From Acidobacteriota bacterium (lineage in GTDB: Bacteria > Acidobacteriota > Blastocatellia > Pyrinomonadales > Pyrinomonadaceae), in assembly GCA_019639175.1 (NCBI GenBank), contig JAHBSK010000007.1, positions 164,552 through 228,551 on the forward strand: a DNA stretch of 64,000 bases, in the 5' to 3' direction. The position numbers and the translations under genes were made by a program. Under the pieces are notes generated by a model that did not search any database, had not been told where the DNA came from, and worked only from the letters and a program-made list of their open reading frames with translations. Positions within the stretch are counted from its first letter, which is position 1, and every line of letters begins with the position of its first letter. This document shows positions 53,614-62,585 of this stretch, piece after piece.

Positions 53614-54150
53614 CTAATTACCGGCAGCGTTTTTTATTACCTTTAGATATTCACGCCAAGGGCCGACAGCATCCTTGTATTGATATGCCATCACGCGGGC
53701 TATTTGTGCAATATGATCAAGGTCGTGAACGGTCCAGGTTGCAAGAAGCTGCGAGAGTTTTATAGGCCCGAGATCAGGGTGCATTCCGCCTGACGAGAGA
53801 TGTTCATCATTTAAGCCAAGCCCTCTTAGCCATTCGATATTCTTCTTTCGCAGGCCGGCAAATACGGTAAGAAGCTGATCAACCGCTGTGTTTGGATCAT
53901 TTTTCAGATGTGCGAAACGATCAAAAGGTGCAAAGCTTTTTTCAGGGTTGTCTGATAAAAGCACTTTTGCCCTCGGCACCCACAGCACTTGTTCGCCTTC
54001 GATAAGATGCCCGATCACTTCATATGGGCTCCAGGTTCCTTCGCCTTCATTTTTCTTAAGCCAGTCGTCTGAGAGGCCGTTCAGCATTGCCCTTATGACA
54101 TCGGGCGTTCTTTCCAACAGCTCTAGCGATCTTTCTATCGAAAATTCCAT
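53614..54150 (-). CDS. DinB superfamily protein
   Basis: 178 aa four-helix DinB-type fold: IERSLELLERTPDVIRAMLN, WSPYEVIGHLIEGEQVLWVP with metal-ligand His, and LLATWTVHDLDHIAQIARVM with the H-D-x-x-H pair. The third His completes a metal site. Members act as thiol-dependent S-transferases or unknown metal enzymes. Located 6 nt upstream of the glycosylase gene, probably co-transcribed. Confidence 0.86.
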   Translation of the reverse strand: MEFSIERSLELLERTPDVIRAMLNGLSDDWLKKNEGEGTWSPYEVIGHLIEGEQVLWVPRAKVLLSDNPEKSFAPFDRFAHLKNDPNTAVDQLLTVFAGLRKKNIEWLRGLGLNDEHLSSGGMHPDLGPIKLSQLLATWTVHDLDHIAQIARVMAYQYKDAVGPWREYLKVIKNAAGN

Positions 54151-54186
54151 TTGTTTCGCTCTCAGTACCGCAGACTTACTGCGTTA

Positions 54187-54729
54187 TCAGGAAATGAACT
54201 GCTGCTTTTCCATCAGATACTCATATCTGGCGTGGTCACTCTCTTCATCGGGAAGCAGTTCCTTAAACCTGACGGCACCGAGTTTTTCTATGGCTTTTTG
54301 CGAACGGATATTATCAACGCCGACATGGAAAACGACCCTGCTGAAAAAATTGAACGCATGTTCCAGCATCAGATGTTTGACCGCGCGGTTATGATCGCCG
54401 CCCCAATATTTTCGTGCGAGAAATGTGTAGCCGATAGCAACAGTGTCAGGTTCTTTGCCGATGTCGTAATATCGCGAACTGCCTATTACATCGCCGCTTT
54501 TTCGATCAAAGATCACCAACGCCGCCTTGCTTTCAAGTGCCTTGCTAAAGAATTTCTCGAAAACGTCCCGCTTCCAGCGATCATTCTTAGGATGCTGTTC
54601 CCATATCAGCGGGTCTGACGCAACCGAGTAGAGCTCTTCAAGGTCGTCTGCATTCAAAGGACGCAGTTCGACAAGGTCGTCTGCGAGACGAATCTTTCCT
54701 ATGTCTTTGTCGATCAGGTCAGATGTCAT
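54187..54729 (-). CDS. GNAT acetyltransferase, RimJ/RimL type
   Basis: 180 aa. LADDLVELRPLNADDLEELY, LVIFDRKSGDVIGSSRYYDI, AIGYTFLARKYWGGDHNRAV, KHLMLEHAFNFFSRVVFHVG, DNIRSQKAIEKLGAVRFKEL. The W-G-G-x-x-N-R-A-V loop substitutes for the usual acetyl-CoA R/Q-x-x-G-x-G. It resembles protein or amino-acid acetyltransferases; the substrate is unknown. Between M24 peptidase and DinB genes on the same strand. Confidence 0.88.
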   Translation of the reverse strand: MTSDLIDKDIGKIRLADDLVELRPLNADDLEELYSVASDPLIWEQHPKNDRWKRDVFEKFFSKALESKAALVIFDRKSGDVIGSSRYYDIGKEPDTVAIGYTFLARKYWGGDHNRAVKHLMLEHAFNFFSRVVFHVGVDNIRSQKAIEKLGAVRFKELLPDEESDHARYEYLMEKQQFIS

Positions 54730-54744
54730 GCGTAAATTGTGCGG

Positions 54745-55431
54745 CTACATAAGCAGCTGTTCGTAAAATGCTCCGAACTTTCTTTCGCGATCTACGAACT
54801 GTATTTCCAATATCCAATGCCTTTTGCTGCCGTCCTGAGCAGGAGCGAAAATGTCATTCGGATTATCAAGATGCATATACAGGCCTTTTTCGCCTTTTGG
54901 CAGCCTTTCGTGCGGAAATCTGCCAACTAAGTGGCCTGCTATCTCGATGCCGTATTCCCAACCTCGGTTCTCAGCCGCCTCGACGGCAAACTTGTAACAT
55001 TCCGCTCCGGTCAGGCTCTCGTGCGAAAGTACGCGGTCGCGTATCTCCGCCCAAGCGGCCTCGATATCTTTCGTGATCCTTATTTTGTCAGGGTCATCGC
55101 CAAGCACATACGTCCTGCCGACATCTGCTTCATAGTCTTCAAAGATCGGCCCGAAATCCAGAAACACGATGTCATCATCTTTTACCGTCAGGTTCGGCGG
55201 ATTTTCGCCATAAGGACACAGCGTGTTCTCACCCGCACGAACGATGCGCTTATGCCAGTATTTCTCTATGCCGAACATTTCCCGCGCAAGGCCGAAAATA
55301 TCTTCGCTTATCTCTTTTTCCGTCCTGCCGCCGCGCACAAGAGAGCGGTTTTCCGCCTCGGAAAAAAGCTCCATCGCCAGGCTCTCCGCCTCCTGCAATT
55401 TTGCCAATGTTATGTCTTTGTTTTCCATCAT
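54745..55431 (-). CDS. M24 family metallopeptidase (Xaa-Pro aminopeptidase-like)
   Basis: 228 aa from ATG 55431, which shares a base with the preceding stop (TGATG). The pita-bread metal ligands are visible: D in DIVFLDFGPIFEDYEADVGR (two Asp), H in IAGHLVGRFPHERLP, and E in HWILEIQFVDRERKFGAFYE (two Glu). It lacks the N-terminal creatinase domain, like short M24 enzymes. It is expected to cleave N-terminal residues from short peptides in the cytoplasm. Confidence 0.87.
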   Translation of the reverse strand: MMENKDITLAKLQEAESLAMELFSEAENRSLVRGGRTEKEISEDIFGLAREMFGIEKYWHKRIVRAGENTLCPYGENPPNLTVKDDDIVFLDFGPIFEDYEADVGRTYVLGDDPDKIRITKDIEAAWAEIRDRVLSHESLTGAECYKFAVEAAENRGWEYGIEIAGHLVGRFPHERLPKGEKGLYMHLDNPNDIFAPAQDGSKRHWILEIQFVDRERKFGAFYEQLLM

Positions 55432-56426
55432 CAGTTTTGAATAACCGTCCGCTCTTCGGATCTTGTCTTCATCACGTCCAAAAGGCGTTCCTGAAAATCG
55501 CCCAATATCCATTCGCCCCACAGACGGCCGTAAAAATTTACCTTTGAGGTCAGGCGGTATCGGGATGTCAGCGTCAAACGCGTCTTCCCTTCCGGGCCTT
55601 CGGCAATATCGTATGCGGCATCGATAAAGCTGAAATAATTGCCGTTAAGAACGTGCTGATCCAAAACCCTCGAACTGATCGAGGCCGGATCGACCGCAAT
55701 GCTGAATGACACATTCTTTTCGGGCTGATATGTGTTCAGCGTTTCAACAAATTTTAGGCCGCCGTCAAATCTTCCTATCCGCGTGCCGCCTATCTCATGT
55801 TTATCCACCTCTGCGCTGACAGGCCGCGGAATACCGATCTTGTTAAAAAATCCCGGCTTGAATTCATCATCGCCTATTGCCCGAACATCGACAATATTTT
55901 CCCATACATCACGCGGAGATGCGGCTATAACGACCTCGCTCTGCACCGAATATATCTCAGACGGACTTTTTATCGCTTCTTCAACGGGCGAGAATAAAAA
56001 CGGGAGTACCATTACCGCAAGCATTTTCTTGCTTTTTCGGTGAAGCAGAATAAGTCTGACCACCAATGCCCCGACCGTTCCCAACACGATGAACGGGGCC
56101 GCCAGCATCAGGATGCATGCAATTTCTTCCAGGCGGACCATCATGCTTATCAGAAAGAATGAAAGTATTGTCAGCCATGGAATAAAGATGATGTTCCTAT
56201 ATGATCTAAGCTGATCTTCGTTGGCAAAGATCAGCGGTATGACCCCAAGAACCGCCGGAACAAGAAAAAGATAAGTTATCGAAGCCAGTGTTGCCCTTTC
56301 GCCAAAAAATATTCGCGTGGCAACACCGTATGCCGCCCCGATCAGAACGCCGAGTATCAAAAGCCCATATTTCTGTTTGATCTTTAACATCCGCCTCACG
56401 CTGTATGTGATAAAAAATTCTACCAT
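55431..56426 (-). CDS. Membrane protein with SRPBCC domain
   Basis: 331 aa. Four hydrophobic segments cover residues 15-150 (YGLLILGVLIGAAYGVATRI, SITYLFLVPAVLGVIPLIFA, LTILSFFLISMMV, APFIVLGTVGALVVRLILLH). The C-terminal 180 residues are a START/SRPBCC-like fold: SVQSEVVIAASPRDVWENIV, FFNKIGIPRPVSAEVDKHEI, TRLTLTSRYRLTSKVNFYGR. It would bind a hydrophobic ligand at the membrane face. The start may be 30-40 nt downstream (MLKIKQKYG). Translationally coupled to the M24 gene. Confidence 0.78.
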   Translation of the reverse strand: MVEFFITYSVRRMLKIKQKYGLLILGVLIGAAYGVATRIFFGERATLASITYLFLVPAVLGVIPLIFANEDQLRSYRNIIFIPWLTILSFFLISMMVRLEEIACILMLAAPFIVLGTVGALVVRLILLHRKSKKMLAVMVLPFLFSPVEEAIKSPSEIYSVQSEVVIAASPRDVWENIVDVRAIGDDEFKPGFFNKIGIPRPVSAEVDKHEIGGTRIGRFDGGLKFVETLNTYQPEKNVSFSIAVDPASISSRVLDQHVLNGNYFSFIDAAYDIAEGPEGKTRLTLTSRYRLTSKVNFYGRLWGEWILGDFQERLLDVMKTRSEERTVIQN

Positions 56427-56596
56427 TTATAACGCGTTGTTCACGCCCAATATCTCGCAAATACCCCGATAATTCACAAATCACGCTGATAAAGATCGAA
56501 AAGGCCAAAAATAGAGCTTATGTAATTTAACATTTGTCGAAAACTCGGTAGAATGACGGATAAGCAAGTATTTATATTTATTTCTGGAGATTTGTA

Positions 56597-57730
56597 ATGA
56601 AGATCGGATTGCCAAAAGAGATCAAGGACAATGAATACCGTGTTGGGCTGACACCCGCCGGTGTTAACGCCCTGGTCAATGCGGGACACACTGTTTTTGT
56701 ACAGCATACGGCCGGTGAGGGTTCAGGAATACCTGACGAGGAATATGTAAAAGCGGGCGGACAAATTCTTGATACCGCCGACGATGTTTGGCAGGCAGGC
56801 GACATGATCGTAAAGGTCAAGGAGCCGATAGCGCCCGAATATCCGCGCATGCGCGAGAACCAGCTTCTGTTTACATATCTGCACCTTGCACCTGAACTGG
56901 AACTGACCAAACAGATGCTTGAACGCAGCGTCACCGGCGTTGCGTATGAAACGATCACGGACAAGCAGGGCCGTCTGCCGCTGCTGACACCGATGTCAGA
57001 GGTCGCAGGCCGTATGTCGGTTCAGGTCGGCGCAAATTGCCTTGAGAAGATCAACGGCGGACGCGGCGTTCTGCTTGGCGGCGTTCCCGGTGTTCCGGCG
57101 GCAAATGTCGTCATCATCGGCGGCGGCATCGTCGGCACTGAGGCCGCGAAAATGGCGGTCGGCTTGGGTGCAAAGGTCACGATCATCGACAAAAATCTTG
57201 ACCGGCTTCGCGAACTGGACGACATCTTTCTTTCAAAGGTGCAGACGCTTGCCTCAAGCCATTTCGCCATTTCCGAAGCCATTTCGCACGCCGATCTGGT
57301 CATCGGGGCAGTGCTTATTCCCGGAGCGGCCGCGCCAAAGCTTGTCACCCGCGAGATGCTCAAGCTGATACCGTCAGGCTCGGTGCTGGTTGACGTCGCC
57401 GTCGATCAGGGCGGATGCTTTGAAACGACCCACGCGACGACGCACTCGAACCCGACATTTTACGAAGAAGGCGTTCTGCATTACTGTGTCGCGAACATGC
57501 CCGGAGCGGTTCCGCGCACATCGACCTTTGCCCTGACGAACGCGACATTGCCATACGCCCTCGCTCTGGCAAACAAGGGCTTTGAACAGGCGATCAAGGA
57601 CGACGCGGGCCTTGCCGAAGGCGTCAACACCTACGCCGGCAAACTCACATACGCAGCCGTCGCCGAATCGCAGAACCTGGAATACACACCGCTTTCAAGC
57701 CTGATAGACCTCAAAGCGACAGCGGCTTAA
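56597..57730 (+). CDS. ald: Alanine dehydrogenase
   Basis: 377 aa, typical length. [59 protein letters not shown], then the NAD site [20 protein letters not shown], and [20 protein letters not shown] with [20 protein letters not shown]. The substrate residues K and H of the family are kept. It interconverts L-alanine and pyruvate. CTGGAG precedes the ATG. A strong terminator follows 22 nt after the stop. Confidence 0.97.
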   Translation: MKIGLPKEIKDNEYRVGLTPAGVNALVNAGHTVFVQHTAGEGSGIPDEEYVKAGGQILDTADDVWQAGDMIVKVKEPIAPEYPRMRENQLLFTYLHLAPELELTKQMLERSVTGVAYETITDKQGRLPLLTPMSEVAGRMSVQVGANCLEKINGGRGVLLGGVPGVPAANVVIIGGGIVGTEAAKMAVGLGAKVTIIDKNLDRLRELDDIFLSKVQTLASSHFAISEAISHADLVIGAVLIPGAAAPKLVTREMLKLIPSGSVLVDVAVDQGGCFETTHATTHSNPTFYEEGVLHYCVANMPGAVPRTSTFALTNATLPYALALANKGFEQAIKDDAGLAEGVNTYAGKLTYAAVAESQNLEYTPLSSLIDLKATAA

Positions 57731-57752
57731 ACAGGCAAATTTTCTGAAACTA

Positions 57753-57790
57753 AAAAAGGAGAATGCAGATCTGTTTGCATTCTCCTTTTT
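57753..57790. terminator. Strong intrinsic terminator of ald
   Basis: A 15-bp perfect stem, AAAAAGGAGAATGCA (57753-57767) and its complement (57776-57790), with loop GATCTGTT; the 3' arm ends in TTTTT. It can work in both directions. It starts 22 nt after the ald stop. Confidence 0.88.
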
Positions 57791-57858
57791 ACTTTGCCAC
57801 AAAAAAAGTATGTATCCGAGCGAGACCGTAATACCAAGTAGCCTGAGAAACCAGCTAT

Positions 57859-57959
57859 GCCATTTCGCCGAGCGGAAAAGCTATGCAGATCGATGTGAGG
57901 AAGCAGCCGAGCCATTTCGCCGAGCGGAAAAGCAAAGCTTTTCCGCTCGGCGAAAAGGC
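57859..57959. repeat. Direct plus inverted repeat array, 23-bp unit
   Basis: The unit GCCATTTCGCCGAGCGGAAA AGC occurs at 57859-57881 and 57911-57933, then in inverse orientation at 57937-57959 with one change. The second and third form a 23-bp hairpin with an AAA loop. The 348-bp gap between ald and the DUF512 gene has no gene; beyond the terminator it holds this array and AT-rich DNA with a TATACT box at 58060 before the DUF512 start. Confidence 0.8.
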
Positions 57960-58078
57960 ACAACCTAAAGGCCTCAATATATAAACCGGCTACCCCTTTT
58001 TCCTATTCTCACTTTTCTATTCGCCATTCTTTTTGTGCCTTTTAGGATCATAAATTGCTATACTGAATATTTCGCCGT

Positions 58079-59518
58079 ATGTACGAATTTGCGGTAACAC
58101 CGGCTGTGACGCAGCTTCGCCGTCCGGGCGTGATAATTACGGAAGTGACGCCGGAGAGTTTGGGCGAGGAGCTTGAGCTGCGCCCGGCTGATCGTATCGT
58201 CCGCGTGAACGGCAGGCCGGTTCGCGATTATCTGGATTTTCGCTTTCAGACCGCGGGCGAGACAGAGCTTACGTTTCAGGTAAAAAAAGCGAACGGCGAG
58301 ACGCTTGAGATAGAATTTGACCGCGACGAGGGCGAAGACCTCGGGCTGATGTTCGAGCAGATCGTTCCGCGTCAGTGTGCCAACGAATGCCTCTTTTGCT
58401 TTTGCAAGGGCAATCCTGATGACGCCCGCCCGTCGCTTTTTGTCCGTGATGAGGACATAAGGCTTTCATTCCTTTACGGCAATTACACGACGCTTTCTTC
58501 GATAACCGAGGACGAGATGAAACGCGTCATCGAACAGCGCCTCTCGCCGCAATATGTCTCGGTTCACGCCACCGATCTGAAAACGCGTGCGTATCTGCTC
58601 GGCGTTGCCGAGGAGCGTGCCGACATTTCTGATAAGATACGCCGCCTGCTCGATAACGACATTGAGATCCACGCACAGGTCGTACTCTGTCCAGGCATAA
58701 ACGACGGAGCGATACTCGAAAAAACCCTGCGCGACCTTGCCGCCGAGTATCCAAAAGTAATAAGCACCGCCATCGTCCCCGTAGCTTTGACAAGCTACAA
58801 CAATGACGAACGCCTGACACGCGTAACTCCGGAATTTTGTCGCCGTACGATCCGAGAGGTCGAAAAACTGCAAAAGGAATTTCGCAAAAAGCTCGGCGTC
58901 ACGTTCGCCTTTCTCGGCGACGAGATATATATCAAGGCGGGCGAACCGATACCGTCGCGGCGTCATTACGGCAATTATCCTCAGATAGAAGACGGTGTCG
59001 GCATGGTAAGGTCATTTGTAAATAAGTTTGAAAAACTGCTTCAGCCCTCACGAACCGCTCCGGCTATATCAAAAAAGAGCGATGTCCGCACGCGGGTCGA
59101 GGCAATGACACCTGACAAACCCGCCGCAGACAGCGTTTCGCTTGAGCATATCCTTTCCGGCGACCTTTACGGCACAGTCCTCACGGGCGAAATGTTCGCT
59201 CCGTTTCTGAAAGAGTATGTAGAAAGATTTAACGCAATGCACGGTTCGCGGCTGAACGTGATCGGCGTTCCGAACACATATTTCGGCGGCGATGTCGCCG
59301 TTGCCGGATTGCTTTCGGGAAAAGATTTCCTTAACGTCCGCGACCGGCTCAAAGGCAATTTTGCGATGATACCGCCCGGCGTTATCAAATCGGATGAACC
59401 CATTCTGATCGACGGAATGAAGTTTGCCGATCTACGCTCCGCTTTTCCGCTTCCGATCATTGCCGAGGACATTATCGAATTTCTTGGCTCATGGCTCCGG
59501 CAAAAACCAGCCAAATAA
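58079..59518 (+). CDS. DUF512 family protein (PDZ-radical-SAM-like)
   Basis: 479 aa. The N-terminal PDZ-like part is PGVIITEVTPESLGEELELR with PADRIVRVNGRPVRDYLDF. A cysteine cluster PRQCANECLFCFCKGNPDD follows, resembling a radical-SAM C-x3-C-x2-C. The YVSVHATDLKTRAYLLG and EIHAQVVLCPGINDGAILEK stretches are radical-SAM-barrel-like. The DUF512 domain follows: FLGDEIYIKAGEPIPSRRHY, GNYPQIEDGVGMVRSF, and a C-terminal NVIGVPNTYFGGDVAVAGLL. The family is broadly conserved (clostridia, cyanobacteria, acidobacteria) without known reaction. Its own promoter is TATACT 14 nt upstream. Confidence 0.9.
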   Translation: MYEFAVTPAVTQLRRPGVIITEVTPESLGEELELRPADRIVRVNGRPVRDYLDFRFQTAGETELTFQVKKANGETLEIEFDRDEGEDLGLMFEQIVPRQCANECLFCFCKGNPDDARPSLFVRDEDIRLSFLYGNYTTLSSITEDEMKRVIEQRLSPQYVSVHATDLKTRAYLLGVAEERADISDKIRRLLDNDIEIHAQVVLCPGINDGAILEKTLRDLAAEYPKVISTAIVPVALTSYNNDERLTRVTPEFCRRTIREVEKLQKEFRKKLGVTFAFLGDEIYIKAGEPIPSRRHYGNYPQIEDGVGMVRSFVNKFEKLLQPSRTAPAISKKSDVRTRVEAMTPDKPAADSVSLEHILSGDLYGTVLTGEMFAPFLKEYVERFNAMHGSRLNVIGVPNTYFGGDVAVAGLLSGKDFLNVRDRLKGNFAMIPPGVIKSDEPILIDGMKFADLRSAFPLPIIAEDIIEFLGSWLRQKPAK

Positions 59519-59522
59519 AAAT

Positions 59523-59549
59523 GCCGCCGAAGGAGAGATATTCGGCGGC
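59523..59549 (-). terminator. Terminator of the TonB-C gene
   Basis: GCCGCCGAA (59523-59531) and TTCGGCGGC (59541-59549), perfect 9-bp GC-rich stem. On the minus strand it is followed by ATTTTTATTT, so it fits termination of the 59576-60391 gene; it may also serve the convergent DUF512 gene. Confidence 0.75.
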
Positions 59550-59575
59550 CTTGGGGTTGTCGCTTAGGAAGGAGA

Positions 59576-60391
59576 TCAATTACCCGTAAATTTGTAAACT
59601 ATTACGCCCGTGACCTTTACCGGCTTTCCGGTGAGCAGGGTCGGGTTAAATCGTGCCTGCCAGGCGGCCTTTTCGGCAGCCGGACGAAGAAGCGGATGCC
59701 CGCTGACGGCCTTTGCCGAAACGACCTTTCCGGCTTCGTCTATCATCACCTGAACGTTCACATTTCCTTTGGCCCCGATCATCCTGGCGGGCTGCGGGTA
59801 CGGCGGTTTAGGCAAAGAGATCGCATTGCCGTTAACAACACCGCCTGATTTGGCCGCAGGAGCTTTCTTCACAACCGGAGGCGGAGGTTCCGTCGCACGC
59901 GGAGTTGATGCGGCCCTGTGATCACTGCCGTCTGTCGAAGAGCTTGTGCCGCTGATGCCTGTGCCGCCCTTGCCGCGCGGCGTAGCCGGGCCGCCGGTGT
60001 CAATATTTCGCGGGCCGATATCATAGAAACCGTCAGGCCTTGCAGGGACCGTATTCCTGACCGTGGATATAGATCTCGGAGCGGCCTGATGCTCGTCAAT
60101 GCGGGCAATATGCTCCGTTCTCATTGGCCGTTTGACCTCGGCATTGCTTGCCGAAGCAGGCTGCGGAGCTGCTTTTGGCGGTTCGGGTTTCGGAGCGTCG
60201 GCGACAACCGGAGCGATCATTCGCGACATATCAAAATTGCCGTCGCCAATGTCAAAATCAGCCGCATAGATGCTGAAAACAACCGCTGTCAGGAACAGCA
60301 GGCTAACTATTATCGACGAGCCGACAAAATAACGGCGGCGGGCTTTTAGATCTGTGTGTACCGATTCGGATTCGATCAATCTGTCAAACAT
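59576..60391 (-). CDS. TonB-family energy-transducer-like protein
   Basis: 271 aa. The N-terminal cytoplasmic stretch ends with RRRYFVGSSIIVSLLFLTAV, a single membrane helix. The periplasmic linker is proline/alanine-rich (PKPEPPKAAPQPASA). The C-terminal TonB-C domain (about 195-271) is ISLPKPPYPQPARMIGAKGN, VNVQVMIDEAGKVVSAKAVS, GHPLLRPAAEKAAWQARFNP, and VKVTGVIVYKF. It may couple proton-motive force to outer-membrane receptors if ExbBD are present elsewhere. AGGAGG precedes the ATG. Confidence 0.9.
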   Translation of the reverse strand: MFDRLIESESVHTDLKARRRYFVGSSIIVSLLFLTAVVFSIYAADFDIGDGNFDMSRMIAPVVADAPKPEPPKAAPQPASASNAEVKRPMRTEHIARIDEHQAAPRSISTVRNTVPARPDGFYDIGPRNIDTGGPATPRGKGGTGISGTSSSTDGSDHRAASTPRATEPPPPVVKKAPAAKSGGVVNGNAISLPKPPYPQPARMIGAKGNVNVQVMIDEAGKVVSAKAVSGHPLLRPAAEKAAWQARFNPTLLTGKPVKVTGVIVYKFTGN

Positions 60392-60561
60392 ATTCTTTTT
60401 CCTCCTAATGATCTTTCCGGTGCCAACCGTCCTTCAATGGTCCCGCTGCTTCGCAGCCTGTCGGACTTATAACCTTAGACACCGTCAACGATAAAAAGTT
60501 CCCGTGTTTTGCGCCGAAAGTGTTTTTGCATCCGGCGTCTGTCAAAAGTAAACTCAAATAG

Positions 60562-61593
60562 ATGTTCGAACACCTGATAGGGAACGAAACCGCCAAGGGC
60601 AACTTGCAGCGTCTGGTTGAAAGCGGCCGCCTGCCCAATTCCCTTTTGTTTGCCGGGCCGGAAGGCGTGGGGAAAAAGCTGTTCGCATTGGAACTGGCGC
60701 GGCTGCTTATCACCGGCAAAGGCGAAAGTGTTTCCGCACGCGACCCCAAAGGCGAACGCGTCGGGCGATACACCATCCCAGAAAGCGCGGATAAGAACAA
60801 GGACGATTTCAAGTCCGTCTTTTTCACCGAACATCCTGATGTCGGCATCGTCACGGCGTATAAACGCAATATTTCGGTTGAGGCAATTCGCGATCTGGAA
60901 CGCGAGGCATTCTTTCGCCCGTACGAAGCGGACGCACGCGTTTTCATCATTGACGACGCTGACAAGATGAACGCAGCCGCGTCCAATGCTCTTTTGAAAA
61001 CGCTTGAGGAACCGGCATCAACGTCGTTTCTTATACTTGTGACGTCGCGGCCCGACAGCCTTTTACAGACCATCCGTTCGCGATGTCAGACGATACGTTT
61101 TGCTCCGGTCGAAAAGGAAAAGATCGAAAAGTTTCTTATTAACGAAAAGGGTTTTTCGCCGGACGACGCTCGTCTGGCGGCATCGTTGGCAAACGGCAGC
61201 ATCGCCGCCGCGACAATAGACGTCAACGATCATCGGATGCGTCGAAAGGAAATGCTTGCCGTTCTGGAAAATGCCGCGGGCGGAACAGGCCTCGGTCCGC
61301 TGCTCCGCATCTCGGAAAAAATGAACGACGCCAAGAACAAGGATATGTTCGAGGGGAACATCGCCATTCTGGAATCGCTTGTCCGCGACGCGTGGCTGCT
61401 TGCGAACGGAACGGATGAAAATTCTCTCGTCAACGCTGACATCACTGCCGAGCTTCGCCCCATCGCGGCTCTCGGCTCCGCCTCATTGGCCGACCGGCTC
61501 AATGCCATCGAGGAACTTCGCCAGAGCTTTGCCGTAAACATCAACCGCAAGATCGCCACCGATGCATTGATGGTCAGATTCGCTTCCGCCTGA
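60562..61593 (+). CDS. holB: DNA polymerase III delta' subunit-like clamp-loader ATPase
   Basis: 343 aa. Walker A is LLFAGPEGVGKKLFALELAR, preceded by LIGNETAKGNLQRLVESGRL. The HPD-V and RNISVEAIRDLEREAFFRP regions, Walker B-like ARVFIIDDADKMNAAASNAL, then LLKTLEEPASTSFLILVTSR (sensor 1) and TIRSRCQTIRFAPV (SRC) are typical delta'/DnaX features. It is part of the clamp loader that loads the beta sliding clamp. Followed by a secreted TonB-C gene with an own promoter. Confidence 0.9.
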   Translation: MFEHLIGNETAKGNLQRLVESGRLPNSLLFAGPEGVGKKLFALELARLLITGKGESVSARDPKGERVGRYTIPESADKNKDDFKSVFFTEHPDVGIVTAYKRNISVEAIRDLEREAFFRPYEADARVFIIDDADKMNAAASNALLKTLEEPASTSFLILVTSRPDSLLQTIRSRCQTIRFAPVEKEKIEKFLINEKGFSPDDARLAASLANGSIAAATIDVNDHRMRRKEMLAVLENAAGGTGLGPLLRISEKMNDAKNKDMFEGNIAILESLVRDAWLLANGTDENSLVNADITAELRPIAALGSASLADRLNAIEELRQSFAVNINRKIATDALMVRFASA

Positions 61594-61655
61594 ATCGGCG
61601 GCGGCAATTGGCCCGTCAATCGAAAAATTTCCCGAAAAACGATTGGCCGGTGCTG

Positions 61656-61661
61656 TATAAT
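61656..61661 (+). promoter_or_regulatory. -10 box 6 nt before the start codon (leaderless-type)
   Basis: TATAAT at 61656-61661, then six bases, then ATG 61668. Transcription should start at or next to the A of the ATG. There is no Shine-Dalgarno sequence. Confidence 0.65.
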
Positions 61662-61667
61662 AGGCCT

Positions 61668-62504
61668 ATGCTCAAACTCTTTCCCCAGTCACTGCTTGCC
61701 TTGTTCTACCTTGCGGTGTTGGCATCTGCCCAAACGCCTATTCCTCCGCCGCGGATTCCCGTGCCAGACATCAATGGCAGGGCGATAACTTTGGTCAAAC
61801 CGGCATTTCCGGAAACCGCCATAGTGGTCGGGGCCGACGGATCGACAGTGCCGGTAAAGGTCGTCGTCAACGGCACCGGCGACGTGATCTCTGCCACATG
61901 TGCCATAACGTGTCATCCGCTGTTAAAGGACGCAGCCGAATACGCAGCACTTACGTCGAAATTCAGGCCGCTGATGCGCGACGGCGTCGCCATTGAATAC
62001 GAAGGAACGCTGCTGTACAACTATGTCGTCAAACGTGTGGATTGGTTTGCTTTTGGAAGCGCTCTGGAATCTGTCCGATGGTTTGACAACATCTCGTTCG
62101 GGCCTGTTGCACAGATACTTTCAGCCGATTTTCAGAAAGAGAAGGAACTTTTGCTGTCAGGAAATGAACCCGACACAACATTTGAGGCACGTCAGCAGAT
62201 CATCGCCGACACAAAGGCCGCCATCCGAGCCAAACTTGAAAAAGAGCCGTTGTGGATGTTCGATGTTGCACTGGCATTAAGGCGTGTGACATTTTGGGCA
62301 AATGTCGGCTATGTTGACCGCGAAAAGATGCGGCGGGCGCTTGCGGAACTGGAACCGCACATCTCGTCGGCCCCTGAGGACACGTCGCCGCAAATGCTTG
62401 AGGCTCTGGATAAACTGACAAAGTTCAAGATCCCGGATGACATCTCTGACCGCGACCTTATGAGAGCGATATTGGAGATAACAAGGAATATGCGTCAACG
62501 GTAG
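61668..62504 (+). CDS. Secreted protein with TonB-C-like domain
   Basis: 278 aa. Signal peptide LKLFPQSLLALFYLAVLASA, cleavage at ASA-Q. The next part, PVPDINGRAITLVKPAFPET with VPVKVVVNGTGDVISATCAI and HPLLKDAAEYAALTSKFRPL, resembles a degenerate TonB-C domain with two cysteines (TCAITC). The C-terminal 130 residues are helical (DTKAAIRAKLEKEPLWMFDV; EKMRRALAELEPHIS). No membrane anchor. The function is unknown. ATG is 6 nt after TATAAT. Confidence 0.75.
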   Translation: MLKLFPQSLLALFYLAVLASAQTPIPPPRIPVPDINGRAITLVKPAFPETAIVVGADGSTVPVKVVVNGTGDVISATCAITCHPLLKDAAEYAALTSKFRPLMRDGVAIEYEGTLLYNYVVKRVDWFAFGSALESVRWFDNISFGPVAQILSADFQKEKELLLSGNEPDTTFEARQQIIADTKAAIRAKLEKEPLWMFDVALALRRVTFWANVGYVDREKMRRALAELEPHISSAPEDTSPQMLEALDKLTKFKIPDDISDRDLMRAILEITRNMRQR

Positions 62505-62585
62505 GAAGCGTCTTTTTTCGGGAACTTTTTTCTGCCGACGGTGTCTAAAGTTGGTGTAGTATCAATAAAAGATCAAAAGGAGGGA

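Noticed and set aside
57859..57959. CRISPR array
   Set aside because: Only two direct copies plus one inverted copy, no regular spacers, no cas genes in the window.
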